A DNA stretch of 64,000 nt from Alphaproteobacteria bacterium CG11_big_fil_rev_8_21_14_0_20_39_49 (GTDB taxonomy: Bacteria; Pseudomonadota; Alphaproteobacteria; Rickettsiales; UBA6187). The notes beneath the pieces were generated by a model. That model made no database searches, was not told the DNA's origin, and worked only from the letters and a program-made list of their open reading frames with translations. Within the stretch, counting starts at the first letter, position 1; every line of letters starts with the position of its first letter. Of the stretch, positions 57,531 to 64,000 are shown piece after piece. The position numbers and the translations under genes were made by a program. The DNA lies in NCBI GenBank assembly GCA_002787635.1, contig PCXK01000017.1, forward strand, positions 1 through 64,000, read 5' to 3'.

Positions 57531-60008
57531 TTAATTTATAGAAGATAACTTTCCTTGTAAGTAATCCATGCGGCTTGCAATGGCGTTGACAGAACCCGGT
57601 ATTACAGCACCGCTCTTAGCAGCTTCTAAAACCTGCTTGTACAGACTTATAGCCTGATAGTGCTTGTTAAGTTTATCCGATGTTATGGCTAAATTGTATT
57701 TGTAGGTAATATTATCAGGTGACAATACTACGGCTCTTCTTAAATAACGCTCGGCTGTTTCAGGCTGACCTAGTTTTAAATATATCATTGCTATCTGAGC
57801 CGGTATAGGACTGAAATTGCTGTTTATCCTTTCGAGTTTTTGTAACTCCAATAAAGCACTTTCAGGTGATTCGTCCGATACAAGAACAAGGAAGTTATTA
57901 AGAACTTCTTTATTATTAGGCTCTATACGTAATATCTTCGCATATGTAGCCCTTGCTTGTTCATACTGGTAATTTTTATGATAAGCCGTAGCCAGCCCGA
58001 ATAACGCATCCATATTATCCCCGTCAAGTTCCAGAACCTGATTATACAGAACTACTGCAGCGGAAGTTTGACCTGCAATTAAAGCATTATAGGCTTTTTC
58101 CATTTTTAGGATTTTTTCAGATTCAAGACCTGCATTTTTGGATAAGGATATTTCCATTCCTGAATTGCTTCTTATAAAATCTTCATCTTCGTATGGGTCG
58201 GTAGCTCCTGAACTACGTGATATACGGACATTCTTTGAAATGCTCGGTGCTTCTTTTTTCTCTTCTGCGATAGATGGTGCAACTTCTCTTATAGTTTCAA
58301 TTACCGAATCAGGTAGTTGTTTGTCTCTTGGCAGTGCTTTGCGTTTTTCATCAAGCATTTCAAAATATGCTTTGTCCTCTGTGCTTAACTCAAGTTTTTT
58401 AGGCTTAGGAGAAACCGGTCTTTTAGCCTCCGTAGGTTCTTTAGCAACTGGCTTAGCGACAGTTGCTATCTTTTTAGGTGAACACTGTGTAGGGAATTCA
58501 TTTTTAATGTCAAAATTTTCTTTACCGGCAGCATCAAAATAATTTGTTGTTAATGTAGATAATACCGATATATCCCCTGAACTTAAAGTACAATCTATAC
58601 CTTTATTGCCGGACATTGCGGTTTTGTAGCTACAGTTATCACCGCTTTTTACAATTGATACTTTTATAGTGTCATCACCACCGGCAGGATTAGGCATCTC
58701 ACATTCAAATGACTCGCAATTAGCTATTTTATCTGCCAGACCGTTACAACTTCCTAAAAGTATTTCTTGTTGTTCTTTACGCTTTTTCTCCTCTTGTTCT
58801 TTTTTTAACTTCTCTTCCGCAACACGTTTTGCCTCAGCCGCTTTTTTTTCTTCCTCGGCGAAAGTGTTTTCTAAATTCGGTTCATCTTTGTTGAAAAGCT
58901 CTTCAAAGTTCTCAATCTCATCATCAATATCACTAATGTCTTCGATATCTCCGTCAGGTGTATTTCCGTCCATTATATCGTTATCAATATCAGCGGTATC
59001 TTCTTCTTCGAACATTTGTGCCGGATTGAATTCGGCTATATCAGCTTCAATGTTGTCGGAATCGTCATCGGTTCCGTACAAATCATTTTCTTCGCCCATT
59101 CCTTCCAGATTATGTATGCCGGAGGCTTTTGATATAGAAGACTCATCTTCACCGGCAAAGCTTAATAGGAAATTCTTCAGATGCCTTTTTAGTTTACCGT
59201 ATTCGGATTTAATTTCACCGGAAACGCCGTCATTAATAGCAGCCTTAGGGTCAGAAACGTCATCAGAAGAAATTTCATTATAGCCTTCATCAGATTCAAA
59301 AGGTATTTGGATTTCGGAGGTTGAATCCATATCCATATCAGGGCTGATTGTGTCGATATCGGAATCGGATTCTTGAATGTCAGAACTTTCATTGCCGTCA
59401 AAATCAGAGAACAAGCTATCAATTGAATTATTTTCATCAACGAAACTATTATCGTTGTCACTTTCATCTTCAGAAGTGGCGTTAGCATCTTCGCCTTCTT
59501 CTCCCATAAGTAGCTTTTTAAACTCTTCTTCTTCAGGGATTTTTAAAGACTCTTCTTCACGGCTGTTAAATACATAGTCTTCATCGTCTACCTTAATTTC
59601 CTTGTTTTCATTTTCGGGAATTTGTGCAGATACTTCTTCTTTATCGGTTATTGTTGTTTCTTTTTGTTCGGGATTATTCGCACTTGGTTTGTTCGTGCTT
59701 GAAGCCTGTTCTTCTATATCACCGGACTCATCAACGAAATCTACGAAAAGATCGTCTTCAATGCCGAAATTTTCTTCAAAATCCTTATCAGATAAAGACG
59801 GCTCGGCATCATCGGTAGATTCATTAGGCTTATTACCTGAATTGCCTAATTCATCTAACTGATCGGTATCAACATCAAAAATGTCGAACTGTTCTTCCTG
59901 TGCTTTGAGGGTTTCACTATCGGCTGCAAATGCTGTTGAAGCTGATAAAAGGGCTGCATAACTGATTGCTATACTAAGTTTTTTTAATTTTTTTAATCTA
60001 TCTGACAT
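57531..60008 (-). CDS. Large acidic exported TPR protein
   Basis: This 825-residue protein has a signal peptide (LKKLSIAISYAALLSASTAFA), about 360 strongly Asp/Glu/Ser/Asn-rich residues, a charged coiled coil (KRVAEEKLKKEQEEKKRKEQ), a cysteine-containing middle region and a C-terminal block of TPR-like repeats (GLATAYHKNYQYEQARATYA, LVVSDESPESALLELQKL). Its place beside the PilT pair recalls FimV-type pilus hub proteins, which are also acidic and have TPRs, but there is no LysM motif and homology is not shown. Confidence 0.75.
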   Translation of the reverse strand: MSDRLKKLKKLSIAISYAALLSASTAFAADSETLKAQEEQFDIFDVDTDQLDELGNSGNKPNESTDDAEPSLSDKDFEENFGIEDDLFVDFVDESGDIEEQASSTNKPSANNPEQKETTITDKEEVSAQIPENENKEIKVDDEDYVFNSREEESLKIPEEEEFKKLLMGEEGEDANATSEDESDNDNSFVDENNSIDSLFSDFDGNESSDIQESDSDIDTISPDMDMDSTSEIQIPFESDEGYNEISSDDVSDPKAAINDGVSGEIKSEYGKLKRHLKNFLLSFAGEDESSISKASGIHNLEGMGEENDLYGTDDDSDNIEADIAEFNPAQMFEEEDTADIDNDIMDGNTPDGDIEDISDIDDEIENFEELFNKDEPNLENTFAEEEKKAAEAKRVAEEKLKKEQEEKKRKEQQEILLGSCNGLADKIANCESFECEMPNPAGGDDTIKVSIVKSGDNCSYKTAMSGNKGIDCTLSSGDISVLSTLTTNYFDAAGKENFDIKNEFPTQCSPKKIATVAKPVAKEPTEAKRPVSPKPKKLELSTEDKAYFEMLDEKRKALPRDKQLPDSVIETIREVAPSIAEEKKEAPSISKNVRISRSSGATDPYEDEDFIRSNSGMEISLSKNAGLESEKILKMEKAYNALIAGQTSAAVVLYNQVLELDGDNMDALFGLATAYHKNYQYEQARATYAKILRIEPNNKEVLNNFLVLVSDESPESALLELQKLERINSNFSPIPAQIAMIYLKLGQPETAERYLRRAVVLSPDNITYKYNLAITSDKLNKHYQAISLYKQVLEAAKSGAVIPGSVNAIASRMDYLQGKLSSIN

Positions 60009-60231
60009 AATTTCTATAAAAAGCTTTTTAACTAATTAAAAAAAGGTTAGTTCTTTTTATTGCTTAATATGCAAACGGTTATTTTTATGTACCGTTTGCG
60101 GATTTACATAATCAACAATATGCTATTTTAACACAGTTGCTATATAAAACGCAAAAACTAAATATTATGTTATATCAATATAATTAAAATATTATTAATT
60201 TTGTGAATATTTTTTAAGATAAAAGGTTTTT

Positions 60232-61293
60232 ATGGATTATTATAAGATTTTACGCCCCCTGATATATTGTTTTCCCCCTGAAACTGCTCATAATATGGCT
60301 ATTTCAGTATTGAAAAGTAATGTTTTTCCTAAACAATCTGTAAATTCCCCCGATATATTGAAGCTGAATATATTCGGCTTACGGTTTGATAATCCTGTAG
60401 GTATGGCAGCAGGATTCGATAAGAACGGCGATGCTATAGAGGGGCTGTTCGGGCAGGGGTTCGGTTTTGTTGAGGTGGGAACGGTTACCCCCAAGCCGCA
60501 AGACGGCAACGCAAAGCCAAGGCTGTTCAGGCTTGTTGAAGATGAAGCGGTAATAAACAGGTTCGGTTTCAATAATAAAGGAGCCGACCATTTTGTTAAT
60601 AATCTTAAAAATGCTAAGAAAAGCGGTATTTTGGGTGCAAATATAGGTAAGAACAAGACAAGCCAAAGTGCCGTTGATGATTATTTATTCATGATGGATA
60701 AGGTCTACGGGTTAAGTGATTACATAACTATTAATATTTCTTCTCCTAACACACCCGGTTTGTGTGACTTGCAGCAAAAAGACGAGCTTGACGGGTTTTT
60801 GTCGGCAATTTTAAATGCAAAACTGAAGCTAAAGGAAAAAACAGGAGCGGATATACCTATTTTACTAAAGTTGGCTCCCGATACCGACCCCAAGCAAAGG
60901 GAAGATATTGCACAGATAGTTATAAGGCAGAAAATAGACGGACTTATTATAAGTAATACTACGATAGGCGGCAGGGATATTTTAAAATCGGCACATGCAA
61001 ACGAAACCGGAGGTTTGAGCGGCAGACCTTTGTTTGATATGTCTACGCAAATGGTATCGCATATGTATAAATTGACAGAAGGAAAAATCCCTATAATAGG
61101 GGTGGGGGGTATATCATCGGCAGAGGAAGCCTATAAAAAAATAAGAGCAGGGGCATCTTTAGTGCAGATATATTCGGCACTGGTTTTTAAAGGATTTAAA
61201 CTTGTTAAGGACATAAATACGGGTCTTGAGGAATTGTTAAAAAAAGACGGATTTTCAAATGTTTCGGACGCTATAGGCAAAGATTGTATTTAA
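60232..61293 (+). CDS. pyrD: Dihydroorotate dehydrogenase (quinone)
   Basis: This 353-residue protein is a class 2 enzyme, with an N-terminal membrane-associating helix, AAGFDKNGDAIEGLFGQGFG, EVGTVTPKPQDGNAKPRLFR, NRFGFNNKGAD, the catalytic-serine region NISSPNTPGL and IGVGGISSAEEAYKKI. It oxidises dihydroorotate with quinone in pyrimidine synthesis at the inner membrane. The 223-base upstream spacer (60009-60231) is AT-rich and shows no gene. Confidence 0.96.
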   Translation: MDYYKILRPLIYCFPPETAHNMAISVLKSNVFPKQSVNSPDILKLNIFGLRFDNPVGMAAGFDKNGDAIEGLFGQGFGFVEVGTVTPKPQDGNAKPRLFRLVEDEAVINRFGFNNKGADHFVNNLKNAKKSGILGANIGKNKTSQSAVDDYLFMMDKVYGLSDYITINISSPNTPGLCDLQQKDELDGFLSAILNAKLKLKEKTGADIPILLKLAPDTDPKQREDIAQIVIRQKIDGLIISNTTIGGRDILKSAHANETGGLSGRPLFDMSTQMVSHMYKLTEGKIPIIGVGGISSAEEAYKKIRAGASLVQIYSALVFKGFKLVKDINTGLEELLKKDGFSNVSDAIGKDCI

Positions 61294-61417
61294 AATCATA
61301 ATTATACGCTTTATATATAAAGTTTTCCCTTGACCTTTGTAATGAAAAGCTATATAAATTCGCATCTTTTTTTGGAATAAATAAGTGAAAAACTAAATAA
61401 TTTTAGGTGGTAGAAAT

Positions 61418-61780
61418 ATGGCAAAACGTTGTGAATTAACAGGTGTTGGAGTTCAGTCCGGTAACAATGTATCTCACTCAAACAGAAAGACAAGACGTCG
61501 TTTTATCCCTAATCTGCACAGAGTTTCTCTAAGCAGTCGTTTTTTAAATCAGATTTTCAGGCTTCGTATTACTGCGGCAACCTTGCGTTCAATCGATCAT
61601 AACGGTGGTCTTGACGGTTTCCTGCTTAACACTAACAGCAGCAAACTGACTGAAACTGCGTTAAAAATAAAAAGAAAGATTAAAAAGTCTTTACCTGAAG
61701 AAGTTAAAGCCGCTGCAAAAGCAGATGCTAAAAAGCCTGCGGTTAAAAAAGATAAATCAAAAGATTCTGCTGCGGCGTAA
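61418..61780 (+). CDS. rpmB: 50S ribosomal protein L28
   Basis: This 120-residue protein starts MAKRCELTGVGVQSGNNVSH, then NRKTRRRFIPNLHRVSL, the L28 signature, and LRSIDHNGGLDGFLL. L28 sits on 23S rRNA in the large subunit. It is longer than the usual 78-100 residues because of a Lys/Ala-rich C-terminal tail (about residues 90-120), common in some alphaproteobacteria. A strong terminator follows. Confidence 0.95.
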   Translation: MAKRCELTGVGVQSGNNVSHSNRKTRRRFIPNLHRVSLSSRFLNQIFRLRITAATLRSIDHNGGLDGFLLNTNSSKLTETALKIKRKIKKSLPEEVKAAAKADAKKPAVKKDKSKDSAAA

Positions 61781-61803
61781 ATTTATAAATAAGAATTTTA
61801 AAA

Positions 61804-61834
61804 AAAGCCCCTCATTAATAGGGACTTTTTTTAT
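61804..61834 (+). terminator. Bidirectional terminator between rpmB and cobT
   Basis: AAAAGCCCCT (61804-61813) pairs with AGGGACTTTT (61821-61830), one internal mismatch, with a 7-base loop, an A run before and a T run after. It can serve both converging genes. Confidence 0.88.
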
Positions 61835-63645
61835 GCGGCTTTTGAATGTTCGAATATTTCGGTTAGCTGTTCAAACATAGTGTTTTCAAGCTCATCTACA
61901 TCTTTTATTGTCGCTGCGTGTGAGTAATAGCGGTTTACATCATGACCTATGCCTATAGCTATCAGTTCAATATCGGATTTCTTCTCGACTGCATGGATAA
62001 CTTCCCTTAAGTGGTTATCAAGGTAGGATACGGAATTAGATGATATGGTGCTGTCGTCAACCGGCGCACCGTCGGATATTACCATCAATATACGGCGTTT
62101 TTCAGGACGCATCGATAGACGCTTGAACGCCCACAATATAGCCTCTCCGTCAATATTCTCTTTTAAGATGCCCTCCTTTAGCATTACCCCAAGATTTTTG
62201 CGTGCCTTACGCCAAGGAGTGTCGGCAGACTTATATATTATATGGCGAAGGTCGTTTAGCCTGCCGGGGTTTTTGGGGCTGCCTTCATCTTGCCATTTCC
62301 GTCGTGACTTTCCCCCTTTCCATTCAACGGTGGTAAAGCCTAAAATCTCAACTTTTATACCGCAAGCCTCCAGTGTTTTAGCCAGTATTTCGGCACTCAT
62401 GGCAGCTACGGTTATAGGTCGCCCCCGCATTGACCCCGAGTTATCCAAAAGCAGTGTAATTATAGTATTCACGTTTTGGGATTCACGCTCTTGTTTGCAG
62501 TATTCAAGGTAGTTTGGGTCTGCGATTAGGGCAGGGAGCTTGCGGCTGTCAAGTATCCCGTATTCAAGGTTAAAATCCCATGATTTGCTATGCTGTGAAA
62601 GAAGTTTCCGTAAAAAATTATTAGCCGCCTTACGGTTCATTCTTTTTAGCTTGGCAAGCTTTAAATCCAGTTGGTTCCTCAGATATGCAAGCTCTTCATC
62701 ATCGTACAGCTTTTCTGCCTCGACTATCTGGTCAAAGCCGTTCGTATAAATTTTATACGGTATGTAATGTTTACTTTCTAAATTGTTATTGCGTAGGGTT
62801 ACGCTTACCTCAGTGCCTTTATCGGACGGTTTTACACTAACCTCGGAATCACTATCTTCGGATATCTGCGGCTCATCATCTGTGAAGCTATCTTCAAAAG
62901 AAGCTTCCTGTTTCGGCTGGTTTAGCTGCTCATCTTTTATATCTGAAGAAGATGACTCATCGGTTTTTTCATCATTTTGCGGTTCTTCATTCTCATCGCT
63001 ATCGCCGCCCTGTTCGTGTAGCTTTAGATTTTTAATTAAATCAAGAATGCTTTTTGCAAATTCTTCCTGATTGTTGATATTGTTTTCCAGCCTATTGATA
63101 TATTTTGAAGATTTCGCTTTTATAAGGCTACCCCATTTTTCAAGCAAAGCATTAGTTATCGGAGGTAACTTTTGTTTTGTCAGGGCTTGCAATGTTAATA
63201 GATATACAGCCTGATCGACAGGCGGCGGCTTGCCTTCATGCAGCGTTTCATAGTCATTATGTAAAAAATCGTAGATAATCTTATTTTGGATATTCTTAGC
63301 AATGCCTTCCATTTGCAGCGAGCCTATAGCCTCAATGCGGGCTTTTTCTGCGGCGTTGAATATGTCCTGCGAACTGCTCTTGTCAGAGGGGGCAAGTTTG
63401 CGGTGTATGTTCTTATCGTGGTATTTCATTTGTAATGCGGCACTGTCAACCATTCCCCTTATTGCCGCCATATGGCTTTCGGAAAGGTTCGGGGAAATTT
63501 GCGGTATGTTCAGGGTATCGCCCTTTAAGGTTGCATTGATGGAATTGCCCTGCCTGAAATTTACCGAAGCTTCCCCCTTGTTGGAAACGGCACGCAAAAC
63601 CGAAGATTCAGCCTGTTCAAAAAGTTTGTTTTCCGTATCATCCAT
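61831..63645 (-). CDS. cobT: CobT-like cobaltochelatase subunit with VWA domain
   Basis: This 604-residue protein follows CobT: an N-terminal helical domain, a very acidic Asp/Glu/Ser linker (about residues 215-280), and a C-terminal von Willebrand A domain with the metal-site MIDAS motif [12 protein letters not shown], plus [10 protein letters not shown] and [10 protein letters not shown]. CobT works with the CobS ATPase and CobN to insert cobalt in aerobic cobalamin synthesis, yet many alphaproteobacteria keep CobST without that pathway. No cobS or cobN is in the window. The start is ATG 63645. Confidence 0.93.
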   Translation of the reverse strand: MDDTENKLFEQAESSVLRAVSNKGEASVNFRQGNSINATLKGDTLNIPQISPNLSESHMAAIRGMVDSAALQMKYHDKNIHRKLAPSDKSSSQDIFNAAEKARIEAIGSLQMEGIAKNIQNKIIYDFLHNDYETLHEGKPPPVDQAVYLLTLQALTKQKLPPITNALLEKWGSLIKAKSSKYINRLENNINNQEEFAKSILDLIKNLKLHEQGGDSDENEEPQNDEKTDESSSSDIKDEQLNQPKQEASFEDSFTDDEPQISEDSDSEVSVKPSDKGTEVSVTLRNNNLESKHYIPYKIYTNGFDQIVEAEKLYDDEELAYLRNQLDLKLAKLKRMNRKAANNFLRKLLSQHSKSWDFNLEYGILDSRKLPALIADPNYLEYCKQERESQNVNTIITLLLDNSGSMRGRPITVAAMSAEILAKTLEACGIKVEILGFTTVEWKGGKSRRKWQDEGSPKNPGRLNDLRHIIYKSADTPWRKARKNLGVMLKEGILKENIDGEAILWAFKRLSMRPEKRRILMVISDGAPVDDSTISSNSVSYLDNHLREVIHAVEKKSDIELIAIGIGHDVNRYYSHAATIKDVDELENTMFEQLTEIFEHSKAA

Positions 63646-63671
63646 TTTAATCTCTTTCAGGTTTAATTCCT

Positions 63672-63785
63672 CGAAGCTTGCTTCGTATAATTTAAGTTGT
63701 AAGTTGCAAGTTAGATCTTAAGTCAGGCATAACTTGTAACTCGCTACTTGCAACTAAACTATATACCCCGTAGCTTGCTGCGGGG
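63672..63785. repeat. Palindrome-rich spacer between cobT and usp
   Basis: Holds two tight hairpins, CGAAGC-TT-GCTTCG (63672-63685) and CCCCGTAGC-TT-GCTGCGGGG (63766-63785, one G-T pair), with diverged inverted copies of AGTTGCAAGT between them. It could work as a terminator for the usp gene on the - strand, though it lacks a T run. Confidence 0.6.
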
Positions 63786-63793
63786 TAGTTTAC

Positions 63794-64000
63794 TTAAGCT
63801 AATTCATCAATTTTCTTATTTGTCATATTGCCGGGGACTATCATCATGGGGATTGTCAGCTTGCTACCGAGCGATGCGACAAGGGGAGGGAGTATCTTGC
63901 TTTTTGCCGATGATGCGGAAGCTGCCCCCACTATTAACATATTTATAGATTTATCTTTCTCGATAACCGAAATTATTTTTTCCTCAATTACCCCTTCTTC
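63794..64000 (-). CDS. Universal stress protein family, C-terminal part (5' end outside window)
   Basis: An open frame runs on the - strand from the window edge to TAA at 63794-63796, 68 codons. The translation has SINMLIVGAASASSAKSK and PLVASLGSKLTIPMMIVPG, which match the C-terminal ATP-loop region and last strand of UspA-type domains. The start is outside the window, so length and domain number cannot be judged. It is separated from cobT by the palindromic spacer. Confidence 0.75.
   Translation of the reverse strand, partial: EEGVIEEKIISVIEKDKSINMLIVGAASASSAKSKILPPLVASLGSKLTIPMMIVPGNMTNKKIDELA

Noticed and set aside
59189-59488. A 99-codon frame on the - strand within the acidic TPR gene
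   Set aside because: It is a +1 frame of the low-complexity acidic region and has no ribosome binding site of its own.
58138-59862. Several Ser-rich + strand frames opposite the acidic TPR protein
   Set aside because: They arise from reading Asp/Glu-rich codons backwards; start signals are missing.
62045-62512. A 155-codon frame opposite cobT
   Set aside because: It covers the conserved VWA domain on the other strand and shows no coding features.

Overview
The window looks like a chromosomal segment of an AT-rich alphaproteobacterium. Several things point there: a circularly permuted two-piece tmRNA gene (about 45705-46045), an alpha-type SspB next to it, split ATP synthase b' and b genes in an Fo-only operon, a Fur protein of the alphaproteobacterial type without the usual second CxxC, and CobT. 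The tuf / tRNA-Trp / secE / nusG / rplKAJL / rpoBC order is the common bacterial one. KdsB implies a KDO-containing lipopolysaccharide, IspE the non-mevalonate isoprenoid pathway, and PyrD a quinone-linked pyrimidine pathway. I cannot name the genus. The style (AT-rich, many palindromic spacer repeats) would suit a Rickettsiales-like or neighbouring lineage, but ispE argues against Rickettsia itself.

Layout. 1-11924: end of tuf, tRNA-Trp, secE, nusG, four ribosomal protein genes, rpoB and rpoC, all on +. 11975-17149: ispE and a large TPR protein on -, then kdsB and a histidine phosphatase on +, and an orphan gene on -. 17340-21929: a DsbA-like thioredoxin protein, the Fo operon (atpI, atpB, atpE, atpF', atpF), an outer-membrane-like protein and a small membrane protein. 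21926-26054: a BepA-like metalloprotease, a PolB-type 3'-5' exonuclease, and a complete restriction-modification pair that resembles HaeIII/NgoPII (GGCC). 26206-31313: hisS, prfA, an ALDH7-type aldehyde dehydrogenase and two orphan genes. 31511-39189 (all -): a lipid-related run of aas and lplT with two paralogous membrane proteins between them, a secreted protein, an amidohydrolase-lipase fusion and its TetR regulator. 39277-43652 (+): metallophosphoesterase, CDP-alcohol phosphatidyltransferase, DgkA, DUF2339 membrane protein. 43959-46668: divergent alkaline phosphatase, a small orphan, tmRNA and sspB. 46774-53996: a type IV pilus / type II secretion-like assembly operon and an ABC ATPase. 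54003-60008: tmk, fur, two PilT-family ATPases and a very acidic TPR protein. 60232-64000: pyrD, rpmB, cobT and the end of a universal-stress-protein gene.

How the parts fit. The trans-translation RNA and the adaptor that hands its tagged products to ClpXP sit side by side. The pilus motor parts lie on both sides of the tmk-fur interval: PilB- and PilC-like proteins plus inner-membrane platform proteins on one side, two retraction-type ATPases on the other. No pilin, prepilin peptidase or secretin is in view. The restriction system has left a visible mark: by eye I found only eight GGCC sites in 64 kb, while CCGG, of identical composition, is common.

The least explained signals are the tmRNA tag, which carries an in-frame ten-codon duplication of the AANDN adaptor motif; a family of nested palindromic spacer elements whose outer arms differ from locus to locus; a tandemly duplicated membrane gene pair with a 56-bp repeat scar inside the lplT-aas cluster; and an intrinsic terminator written into the signal-peptide codons of a beta-barrel-like gene.
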